Below the pieces are notes generated by a model. The model was not told where the DNA came from. It searched no databases and saw nothing but the letters and a program-made list of their open reading frames with translations. Made by a program: the position numbers and the translations under genes. A stretch of 40,006 nucleotides of DNA from an uncultured Prevotella sp. (GTDB lineage: Bacteria > Bacteroidota > Bacteroidia > Bacteroidales > Bacteroidaceae), in contig USSF01000014.1 of assembly GCA_900557405.1 (NCBI GenBank), positions 1 to 40,006 on the forward strand, read 5' to 3'. Shown here piece by piece: positions 33,527-40,006 of the stretch (position 1 is its first letter; every line of letters begins with the position of its first letter).

Positions 33527-35635
33527 ATGTACAAGAACAAAAAAGCATCAATCTCGCCGATGAAGTTCAAACACTTCACCCGCATGGGTTATGCCCTGTT
33601 CGCTTGCTTGGGCAAGGAGGTTATCGTAGGCACACTGAGCGTTGCCACACTTACCTACGCCAAGGCCGACGGCATCAGCACTACGCCGATTCTGTCAGTT
33701 GCCGACTCCCTTGCCACCCACAGCGAATTTGCGCTCGACGAGGTGAGAGTTACCGGTTCAAGGGCTCCTTTGACCCATGGACAGGCAGCGAGAATGGTTA
33801 CTGTACTGGAGCGCAAGGACATTGAAGCTGCGCCGGTACAAAGTGTCAATGATTTGCTGAAGTATGCAGCCGGAGTGGATGTGAGGCAGCGCGGACCGAT
33901 TGGAGCGCAGACCGACATCAGCATCCGAGGCGGAAACCAGGAGCAAATCACTATTCTTCTCGACGGAGTGAACATCTGCGACCCGCAGACCGGTCACAAC
34001 GCATTCGATTTTCCTGTAGACGTGAGCGACATTGAGCGCATCGAGGTTCTCGAAGGACCTGCCGGCAGAGTGTTCGGCACTTCTTCCCTGCTCGGAGCAA
34101 TCAACATCGTGACGAAGAAACACACACAGAGCAATGTCTCCGCCCATGCCGAAGCCGGAAGCTACGGATATTTCAACGGCGGAGGAAGCGTAGCCCTCGT
34201 ATCAGGGAAATGGACCAACACGCTGTCAGGCAACTACACACGTTCCGACGGCTACAACCGCAACAAGGCCGGAAAGCTGAACACCGATTTCGATGGAGCA
34301 AAGGCTTTCTACAAGGGCACATACACCGACAACGACGTCAGAGTGAGCTGGCATGCCGGATTGAGCAAGCGCGACTTCGGTTCCAACACTTTCTATGGAA
34401 CCGGTTCTGACGACCAGTTTGAACATACTTTCAAGAGCTACACCGCACTGAAAGCGGACGCCAGATACGGCGCACTGCATCTCAGTCCATCGGTATACTG
34501 GAACCGCACCATGGACCGCTTTGAGTATTTCCGCGGTCTGGACAACGTGATTCCTGAAGGCGGCACCTACGGCGTGGCATACAACTACCACCGCACCGAC
34601 GTATACGGCGTGAACCTCAACTCATACTTCGACTGGATGCTCGGCCGCACGGCGATTTGCGCCGAACTCCGCAACGAGGACCTCGTGAGTACCACGCTGG
34701 GCGAACCGCTCGACAACCCGAAACACGTACACAAGACCGACCGTGACTACACCAACGGACTGAACCGCACGAACATCAGCTTCACATTGGAGCACAACAT
34801 CCTGCTCGACCGCTTCACGCTGTCTATGGGTATCGTGGCGGTGAAGAACTCATGGAACCACATGAACATGAGGGTTTATCCCGGCATCGACGCAAGCTAC
34901 CGCATAGGCAAAAACCTGAAGGTGTATGCCTCATACAACACGTCGCTGAGAATGCCTTCAGTGACGGAGCTTTATTATTCGGTAGGCGGACACAAGGCCG
35001 ACAAATACCTCAAACCCGAAGAGCTGCAGGCTCTTGAGGGCGGACTGAAATTCCAGAGCAGCGGTTTCTCGGCAAACGCAAGTCTCTTCTACAACCACTG
35101 CAAGAACATGATAGACTGGGTGCTCGACACCAACGAGGGCGAGGGAGCAGTATGGAAATCCGTGAACTTCACCAAGATAAACACCCTCGGTGCACAGGTT
35201 TCGGCAAATGCCGACTTCCGCCAGCTCATCCCGTCGCAGCGCGTGCTCAAGTCGCTCGGCGTGGCATACACATGGATGACGCAGGACAAGGACGTGCCTG
35301 AGAACATACAGAGCCGCACCACACTGGAGTATCTGCGCCATAAGCTCGTGGCAAACCTCGATGTGAACATCTGGAGCCGGCTCGACCTGTCGCTGAAATA
35401 CCGATGGCAGAAGCGCACCGGCACCTTCACCCACAAGAACAGCGAGGGCAACGCCGTAGTTTCCGGCTTCAAGCCTTACGGACTGATGGATGCCCGTCTG
35501 TCGTGGAATGCCGACAAATACAGACTGTTCGTTGAAGCCAACAACGTATTTGACACCAAATACTACGACTTCGGCAGTCTGCCCCAGCCCGGCACATGGA
35601 TTATGGCTGGAGCTGCAATAAATATCAACTTATAG
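33527..35635 (+). CDS. TonB-dependent outer-membrane receptor, BtuB-like
   Basis: A 702-residue outer-membrane active transporter. After the N-terminal signal region, LDEVRVTGSRAP contains a Ton-box-like sequence. The plug domain follows (LLKYAAGVDVRQRGPIGAQTD, SIRGGNQEQITILLDGVNI, VSDIERIEVLEGPAGRVFG). Then comes a 22-strand-type barrel ending in the aromatic-rich ANNVFDTKYYDFGSLPQPG and AINI. The start ATG at 33527 lies just after the promoter (TACTTTTG at 33476). The substrate is unknown: corrinoid or iron complex are the usual family candidates. It is alone, with no SusD-like partner nearby. Confidence 0.92.
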   Translation: MYKNKKASISPMKFKHFTRMGYALFACLGKEVIVGTLSVATLTYAKADGISTTPILSVADSLATHSEFALDEVRVTGSRAPLTHGQAARMVTVLERKDIEAAPVQSVNDLLKYAAGVDVRQRGPIGAQTDISIRGGNQEQITILLDGVNICDPQTGHNAFDFPVDVSDIERIEVLEGPAGRVFGTSSLLGAINIVTKKHTQSNVSAHAEAGSYGYFNGGGSVALVSGKWTNTLSGNYTRSDGYNRNKAGKLNTDFDGAKAFYKGTYTDNDVRVSWHAGLSKRDFGSNTFYGTGSDDQFEHTFKSYTALKADARYGALHLSPSVYWNRTMDRFEYFRGLDNVIPEGGTYGVAYNYHRTDVYGVNLNSYFDWMLGRTAICAELRNEDLVSTTLGEPLDNPKHVHKTDRDYTNGLNRTNISFTLEHNILLDRFTLSMGIVAVKNSWNHMNMRVYPGIDASYRIGKNLKVYASYNTSLRMPSVTELYYSVGGHKADKYLKPEELQALEGGLKFQSSGFSANASLFYNHCKNMIDWVLDTNEGEGAVWKSVNFTKINTLGAQVSANADFRQLIPSQRVLKSLGVAYTWMTQDKDVPENIQSRTTLEYLRHKLVANLDVNIWSRLDLSLKYRWQKRTGTFTHKNSEGNAVVSGFKPYGLMDARLSWNADKYRLFVEANNVFDTKYYDFGSLPQPGTWIMAGAAININL

Positions 35636-35640
35636 CGAGT

Positions 35641-35704
35641 TGACGAGTAGACAAACGACAAGTGGACGAGCAAACCTGTCCGTTTGTCTGCTCGTCCACT
35701 TGTC
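35641..35704. terminator. Bidirectional terminator made of TACTCGT-type repeat
   Basis: GACAAGTGGACGAGCAAAC (35657-35675) pairs with 35682-35704, apart from a 3-base bulge, around a 6-base loop. A further partial inverted copy lies at 35640-35656 (GACGAGTAGACAAAC). It separates the convergent receptor and DUF4249 genes. Related segments lie at 18413-18450 and 20551-20593. Confidence 0.75.
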
Positions 35705-35719
35705 AACAACATCCTTCCG

Positions 35720-36565
35720 CTACTGTCCTACCACCACCATATACACCGACACGCCATATCCGCACCAATATCCCAATGCGCCCTGCACGTTTGATTTCAG
35801 ATTGCTCGTCATAGGAACCATGGGCAGACGGGAGAGCATGGACATATCCTCATAGCTGCGCCAGAAGTCGTAGGACTTATCATCGAGCGCCGCCACCTTT
35901 ACAATCACCGTATCCCCTTTCTTGAAATACGGCGTATATTCCTCAGTCCATGCCGTCAGCGAGTTCTTCACGGTCACTTTCCCTTCATCAGTATACATGT
36001 CGCTGTCATACAATCCCATCGACATTGACTGGAATTCCTTGTCTTCCCAATAATTCTTCACAAACAGCTTGCACTTCTTCCTCTCGTCCGTATATCCGTA
36101 AATCAGATAGCCGTCGCCGCCGTCTGCCGGTTTGCTGCATACATCCCTCAGCTGCATCGGCTCGGGGATGGTGGTCTGTGCCGTGGCCCTTTCGCCATTG
36201 TCGGTCTCCACGGTGATGGTGTATGTCTTGCCCACTTCGCCACGCATTTCATACGAGGTGTAGACGAAGGGCGGGAAATAGTTCTTGTCATAGCGCCCCA
36301 CCATCACCTCACTTCTCTCGCCGTCGCTTATCGTCACCTTCGCCCAGCGCTCCACGTAGTCAGACAGCTTGTCTATATCCACCTTATGGTCCACACCGAG
36401 CGGCATCGTGCGCGTCAGTTTCACGACGGGGAATTCGCCCGAATCAATCCATCCCTCCACCACGAGGCGCTTTTCGGCTAACGTGGTCTTCTCCTCATTG
36501 CAGCCCGAAACCAGGGCGACCAGAGCGAGACAGACTATAAGAAAAATAATGCTGCTGTGTTTCAT
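35720..36565 (-). CDS. DUF4249 lipoprotein
   Basis: A 281-residue lipoprotein of family DUF4249, a Bacteroidota group usually encoded beside TonB-dependent receptors. The signal ends in LVSGC (Cys22). The mature N-terminus LVVEGWID begins a beta-rich domain with GEFPVVKLTRTMPL and a later TYTITVETDNG segment. It lies 18 bases after the receptor gene on the same strand, so it is the last gene of the 35.7-40.0 kb operon. It may be a surface-exposed partner that binds the receptor's cargo, by analogy with SusD; this is inference. Confidence 0.88.
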   Translation of the reverse strand: MKHSSIIFLIVCLALVALVSGCNEEKTTLAEKRLVVEGWIDSGEFPVVKLTRTMPLGVDHKVDIDKLSDYVERWAKVTISDGERSEVMVGRYDKNYFPPFVYTSYEMRGEVGKTYTITVETDNGERATAQTTIPEPMQLRDVCSKPADGGDGYLIYGYTDERKKCKLFVKNYWEDKEFQSMSMGLYDSDMYTDEGKVTVKNSLTAWTEEYTPYFKKGDTVIVKVAALDDKSYDFWRSYEDMSMLSRLPMVPMTSNLKSNVQGALGYWCGYGVSVYMVVVGQ

Positions 36566-36583
36566 CTTCTTCCTTTCCGTTTC

Positions 36584-38653
36584 TTAGAAATAGTGATACA
36601 GGTTTACCGACGGCATGATGGGCAGTGCGAATCGGAACGTGCTGTAGATGATTTTGTTCTCTCTGCTACTCACCTTCACCCGATAGAACAGGTCGTTCTT
36701 CTTCATCGTCACATTGTAGAGCGAGAAATTCAGTCCCGTACGCCTGCTGCCGCGCGTCTTGAAATCATAGTTCAGCGAGAGGTCGAGCCGCATATACGGG
36801 TTCACCCTGTCACCGTTATGACTGCCGTATTCGGTCATCAGCCTGTTGCCGAGCAGATACATGTAGTTTATCCTGGTATATGGCGTACCCGACCCACAGA
36901 CGAATGTTCCGCCGATGCTCCATCTCTTCCCCGGCTTGTATGTAGCCACGACGTTCAGCTCATGGATACGCTCATGCGATGCGGGAAACCTCTTTCCGCC
37001 GTTGTATGCCGCACACTTGCGCCACGCCCTGCCCACGGAATAGCTTACCCATCCCGTCAGCCTGCCGCTCCGCTTCTCGAGCATCAGGCTTGCACCATAG
37101 TTCCTGCCGTTGCCATGCACCACGGAGTTGTCTATGCTGAAATCGGAGTAAACCAGGTCGAGGATATTGCTGTTGTTTTCCGCCTGATGATAGAGCATCT
37201 TGAGATACAGCTCGCATGATAGCTTGTATCTGTTTCCTCCCAGCATGTTGTCGCTCTGCAGCGAGAGGTTATATACATACTGCGGACGGTGTCTTTCTCC
37301 CGAGCTCACCCACATCTCAATGGGGAGCCCCACAGTGGAGAATCCCGTTTGGAAGAGATATTGGTGGTGTATGCCGGAGTTGAGCGTCAGAGTGGAACTT
37401 CCTGATATGTTCCAGTCCAGCTTCAGTCCCGGATCCACGGCGTAGTAGCTTTTTCTGTAGTGATAGCAGCTCATCCTCACCCCGAGGTCCATGCCGATAT
37501 TGCGCGCCAGCATGGCGTTGTAGCGCACGTAGAGCGCCCCTTCGAGCGAGCGCGCCACGGGTTCAGCCTTCACCTTGAAATTCATGTCTCCCTCCATTTC
37601 GGGGGCCATCGGCTGCAGTTCATGGCGCGTCAGGTCCAGTCCTGCCTTCAATCCTCCCAGTGCGATGCTGCCCTGATAGCCGAGGTCGGTCACGTACGAA
37701 CGGTTCCTCCCCCTCATCGTCACATTGCCTATCCTCATCCTCGTCTGATAGTTGGTCAAGTATAGCTTATGATTCATCTCCCCGCAGCCCCATGTCCTCT
37801 TCCACTCCAGCGAGGCGAGGGCATTATGCCAGTTGAGCGCCGTGGAGATATCGCTTTCGTGGTCGTCGTAGCTGAAATCGTCGTGCCCATAATATGCGTT
37901 GACACACAGGCTGTTCCGTTCATCGGACTGATGGATAAGCGTGATGTTGTAGTCGCCGAATCCGTATTTTATCGGACTCCCGTCCACCTTTATCCATTGC
38001 GAATAGAGCAGATTGAGATAGGCTTCGCGGGCGGAGAGGATTACTGCCGTCTTCTCCCCCACCCTTGTCTTCAGCGTGGCTTGCGCCGACATCGGACCTA
38101 CGGAGAGTTCGCCGTGCAGTCCGTTTCCGCCGTGCGGTCCGTTTCCGCGCCCGAATTCGTCCATTGTCCCGGCCGACCGCATATCCACCGTTCCGCCTAT
38201 CCTGTTGGGCGAATCTGCCGTCACGTTGGATTTCCTTATCTGCATGCTGGCAAAGTGCCCGCCGTTGAACACGGAGAAGATACCGAGCAGATGGCCGGGG
38301 GTGTATACAGGCACTCCGTTGAGCGCCACCACATTATGCTGGTTGTCGCATCCTTGGATATGGAGTCCGGCGTCGTATTCCGAGTTGGTCTGTATGCCGG
38401 GCATCAGCTGGGCATAGTGCAGTGGGTCGGCATTACCGAGAATCTTCGGCATGTCGGCCATGAGCTGCATCCCGATGATGTCCATGCCGTCAATGCGCCG
38501 CAGTGCCGACCGCGTGCGCTCTCCCCTTACCTCCACGCTTTGCAGCTGTATGGAGTCATTATAAATATTGAGCGTATCGGCAATGGATGCCGACACGCTC
38601 TCTATGGGAACCAGCGTTCCCGCTAATGTCAATATGCTTAGTATTCTGTTCAA
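36584..38653 (-). CDS. TonB-dependent receptor
   Basis: A 689-residue outer-membrane receptor. The translation has a leader (NRILSILTLAGTLVPIESVSA), then SVEVRGER as the Ton-box-like segment and a plug (ADPLHYAQLMPGIQTNSEYDAG, LHIQGCDNQHNVVALNGVPVYTPGH). The barrel covers the remaining ~500 residues and ends VNLYHYF. It lacks the carboxypeptidase-like N-terminal domain often seen in this class. The only start in range is a TTG at 38653, preceded by AGGAAGAG. An 18-base tandem duplication (about 38115-38150) gives a short NGPHGG/NGLHGE repeat. It is joined to the lipoprotein upstream and DUF4249 downstream. Confidence 0.88.
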   Translation of the reverse strand: MNRILSILTLAGTLVPIESVSASIADTLNIYNDSIQLQSVEVRGERTRSALRRIDGMDIIGMQLMADMPKILGNADPLHYAQLMPGIQTNSEYDAGLHIQGCDNQHNVVALNGVPVYTPGHLLGIFSVFNGGHFASMQIRKSNVTADSPNRIGGTVDMRSAGTMDEFGRGNGPHGGNGLHGELSVGPMSAQATLKTRVGEKTAVILSAREAYLNLLYSQWIKVDGSPIKYGFGDYNITLIHQSDERNSLCVNAYYGHDDFSYDDHESDISTALNWHNALASLEWKRTWGCGEMNHKLYLTNYQTRMRIGNVTMRGRNRSYVTDLGYQGSIALGGLKAGLDLTRHELQPMAPEMEGDMNFKVKAEPVARSLEGALYVRYNAMLARNIGMDLGVRMSCYHYRKSYYAVDPGLKLDWNISGSSTLTLNSGIHHQYLFQTGFSTVGLPIEMWVSSGERHRPQYVYNLSLQSDNMLGGNRYKLSCELYLKMLYHQAENNSNILDLVYSDFSIDNSVVHGNGRNYGASLMLEKRSGRLTGWVSYSVGRAWRKCAAYNGGKRFPASHERIHELNVVATYKPGKRWSIGGTFVCGSGTPYTRINYMYLLGNRLMTEYGSHNGDRVNPYMRLDLSLNYDFKTRGSRRTGLNFSLYNVTMKKNDLFYRVKVSSRENKIIYSTFRFALPIMPSVNLYHYF

Positions 38654-38672
38654 ACTTACTCTTCCTGTTTTT

Positions 38673-39953
38673 TTACTGGAACATCACCTCCAGATCGCTG
38701 ACAAGTCTTTCGAACATATCGATTGCCGTGTTGAACGACTTCTCTGTGAAGAAATCGGCATAGGAGAATTTAGATCCGTCGCCGAACTCCAGGAATGGTT
38801 CTACATCCCAGTATGAATAATAATAGTCCTTCTTCTCCACCGGTGAGAGATAGATGTTGGCAGCGTAATCATTCTTGCCGTCAAGATAGAGCTTGGCGTT
38901 GATCAGACTGTTTGCCGTAGCGATATAGTTTCTGAAAGACTTCTCGTTTTCGTCATTACTGTACGCATTGTCAAGGGCCTTGGAGAGCAGATCGCCGTCG
39001 CTTACAGCCACCTTCACCGTTGCCTTTCCGTCAAGCACGCTCATGTTTGCAGTCACCTGTCCCACGGAAATGTTGTCTGCCTTCTCGTTTATCGAACCCT
39101 TGCCTTCAGCGCTCATCGCGATGAGGGTCTCGCCACCCTTGGAGATTGTTGCGGCAGCCTGCACCTCGTTTCCTTTCTTGAATGCAGCCTTGCCCACACT
39201 GATCTTGTAGTCGCCCACAGTGGCTGTGGTCGTCACTTCCATCTCGTCCTTCGTCAGGTTGATTTCACCGCTTGTGCTCACCTTTGAGTTCACCACTACG
39301 TTCATTCTCTCCTTGCCTGACTTCGTCAGCGTGAGACTGATATTCTCAGGCAGCATATAGTAGTTCTGGTAAGTATCCGTCTGGTATCCGCCGGTAGCGT
39401 AGTTGTGATACTCGTCATATTCGTCAAACGACTCATGGTGTATCTGTGTCTCCTTGCCGCTTGTGGTGAGCGTGATGGTGCATGGCGTTCCCTCCTTGTC
39501 GTTGAAGTTGAAGCGCAGCATACCCTTTGAACTTCCGGTTTTCTTCCATACGCCGCCGTTCAGAGTGAACTCGCCGTAGAAGTTTGACACCTTATATAAA
39601 TACTTGTATGTATTGTTCTTTGACGACAGCAGACAGGCGTCAAGACATGTATCAAACCATTCGTCCACGACGCTTCCGTCGTTGCTTTCAGCGCTCAGCG
39701 AAGCCCATATCTTGGAGAACTCGTTGAAGTCCTGCGAGTTGATTTTTCCCATGAATGCCTCTGATGTCTTCTGCAATGACTGCTTTGCCTCGCTTGCACC
39801 CATTGCCGAAGCGTTGCCTCCCGGCTGGTCTGGCGTAACGTCTCCTCCCGGGGCTTCCGTTCCATCTGTCGGGTCGTCATCTCCACATGCTGTGAATCCG
39901 CATACTGCCAATGACAGCATCAATGTTGCAAAAAATTGGAATTTTCTTTTCAT
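38673..39953 (-). CDS. Unrecognised large lipoprotein heading the receptor operon
   Basis: I do not recognise this 426-residue protein. It has a lipoprotein signal (MKRKFQFFATLMLSLAVCGF then TAC, Cys23). An Asp/Gly/Pro-rich linker follows (DDDPTDGTEAPGGDV) and then a mostly beta mature domain rich in Thr, Ser and Lys with no Cys cluster. The ATG at 39953 was preferred over the upstream TTG. It ends 19 bases before the TonB receptor gene and reads in the same direction, so it is the first visible gene of a three-gene envelope unit. Any promoter lies beyond the window edge. Confidence 0.75.
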   Translation of the reverse strand: MKRKFQFFATLMLSLAVCGFTACGDDDPTDGTEAPGGDVTPDQPGGNASAMGASEAKQSLQKTSEAFMGKINSQDFNEFSKIWASLSAESNDGSVVDEWFDTCLDACLLSSKNNTYKYLYKVSNFYGEFTLNGGVWKKTGSSKGMLRFNFNDKEGTPCTITLTTSGKETQIHHESFDEYDEYHNYATGGYQTDTYQNYYMLPENISLTLTKSGKERMNVVVNSKVSTSGEINLTKDEMEVTTTATVGDYKISVGKAAFKKGNEVQAAATISKGGETLIAMSAEGKGSINEKADNISVGQVTANMSVLDGKATVKVAVSDGDLLSKALDNAYSNDENEKSFRNYIATANSLINAKLYLDGKNDYAANIYLSPVEKKDYYYSYWDVEPFLEFGDGSKFSYADFFTEKSFNTAIDMFERLVSDLEVMFQ

Positions 39954-40006
39954 CCTCAAATCCGCAACCTATAGGGTTTAGTGGGATTTTGCTTGCAAAG
40001 CGACAA

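Overview
This window is a stretch of chromosome from a Bacteroidales bacterium, most like Prevotella and its relatives. Several signals agree. Many genes are preceded by the Bacteroidota promoter (-7 box TAnnTTTG, often with TTG or TTTG 18-23 bases upstream). Classical Shine-Dalgarno sites are mostly absent. Several gene families are typical of the phylum: DUF4249 next to a TonB-dependent receptor, DUF4348, head-GIN/DUF2807, a type IX secretion tail, and a tiny AURKAIP1/COX24-like protein beside HU and RNase G. Most of the window is housekeeping. I see no tRNA, insertion sequence, prophage or CRISPR array.

Layout. 1-120 holds GTGTGAGGG-type repeats. 238-5714 is a leftward cluster: ffh, folD, a small TPR protein and a four-gene 2-oxoacid:ferredoxin oxidoreductase (korD-A-B-C) that ends in a clear terminator. 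Next come leftward manA and a putative envelope protein, each with its own promoter. Then follow rightward fabD and a GH13 glycosidase/AlaX-like pair. 11.8-14.0 kb is a leftward group made of HU, a 29-residue mS38-like protein and RNase G. 14.3-18.3 kb reads rightward: a secreted endonuclease I with a T9SS tail, the RNase P RNA, a YihY/BrkB membrane protein, a DUF1232 protein and a lipoprotein thioredoxin. pheS and a GIN-domain protein read leftward. A DUF4348 lipoprotein, murB and a PhnP-like metallohydrolase read rightward. ligA reads leftward, followed by a leftward pair of patatin-like lipase and divergent PPM-phosphatase-like protein. An M24 aminopeptidase and a secreted C1B cysteine peptidase read rightward. 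DUF805, trmD and a HIT protein form a leftward operon. A BtuB-like TonB receptor reads rightward. The right end is a leftward operon of an unrecognised lipoprotein, a TonB receptor and a DUF4249 lipoprotein.

Working together. The clearest functional units are the kor complex (ferredoxin-linked 2-oxoacid metabolism), the HU/mS38-like/RNase G group (nucleoid, ribosome, RNA processing), and the three-gene envelope operon at 35.7-40.0 kb, which looks like an uptake or surface-assembly unit with unknown substrate. The most unusual non-coding content is a family of AT-rich palindromic elements with a conserved CGCAGCGAAGC core in three intergenic gaps (15.3, 22.9 and 30.0 kb). A second family of TACTCGT-rich inverted repeats acts partly as terminators. 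There is also an orphan promoter in the 23.8-24.3 kb gap. No clearly new defence or mobile system was found; the best candidates for novelty are the repeat families, the patatin/PPM pair and the lipoprotein-receptor-DUF4249 operon.
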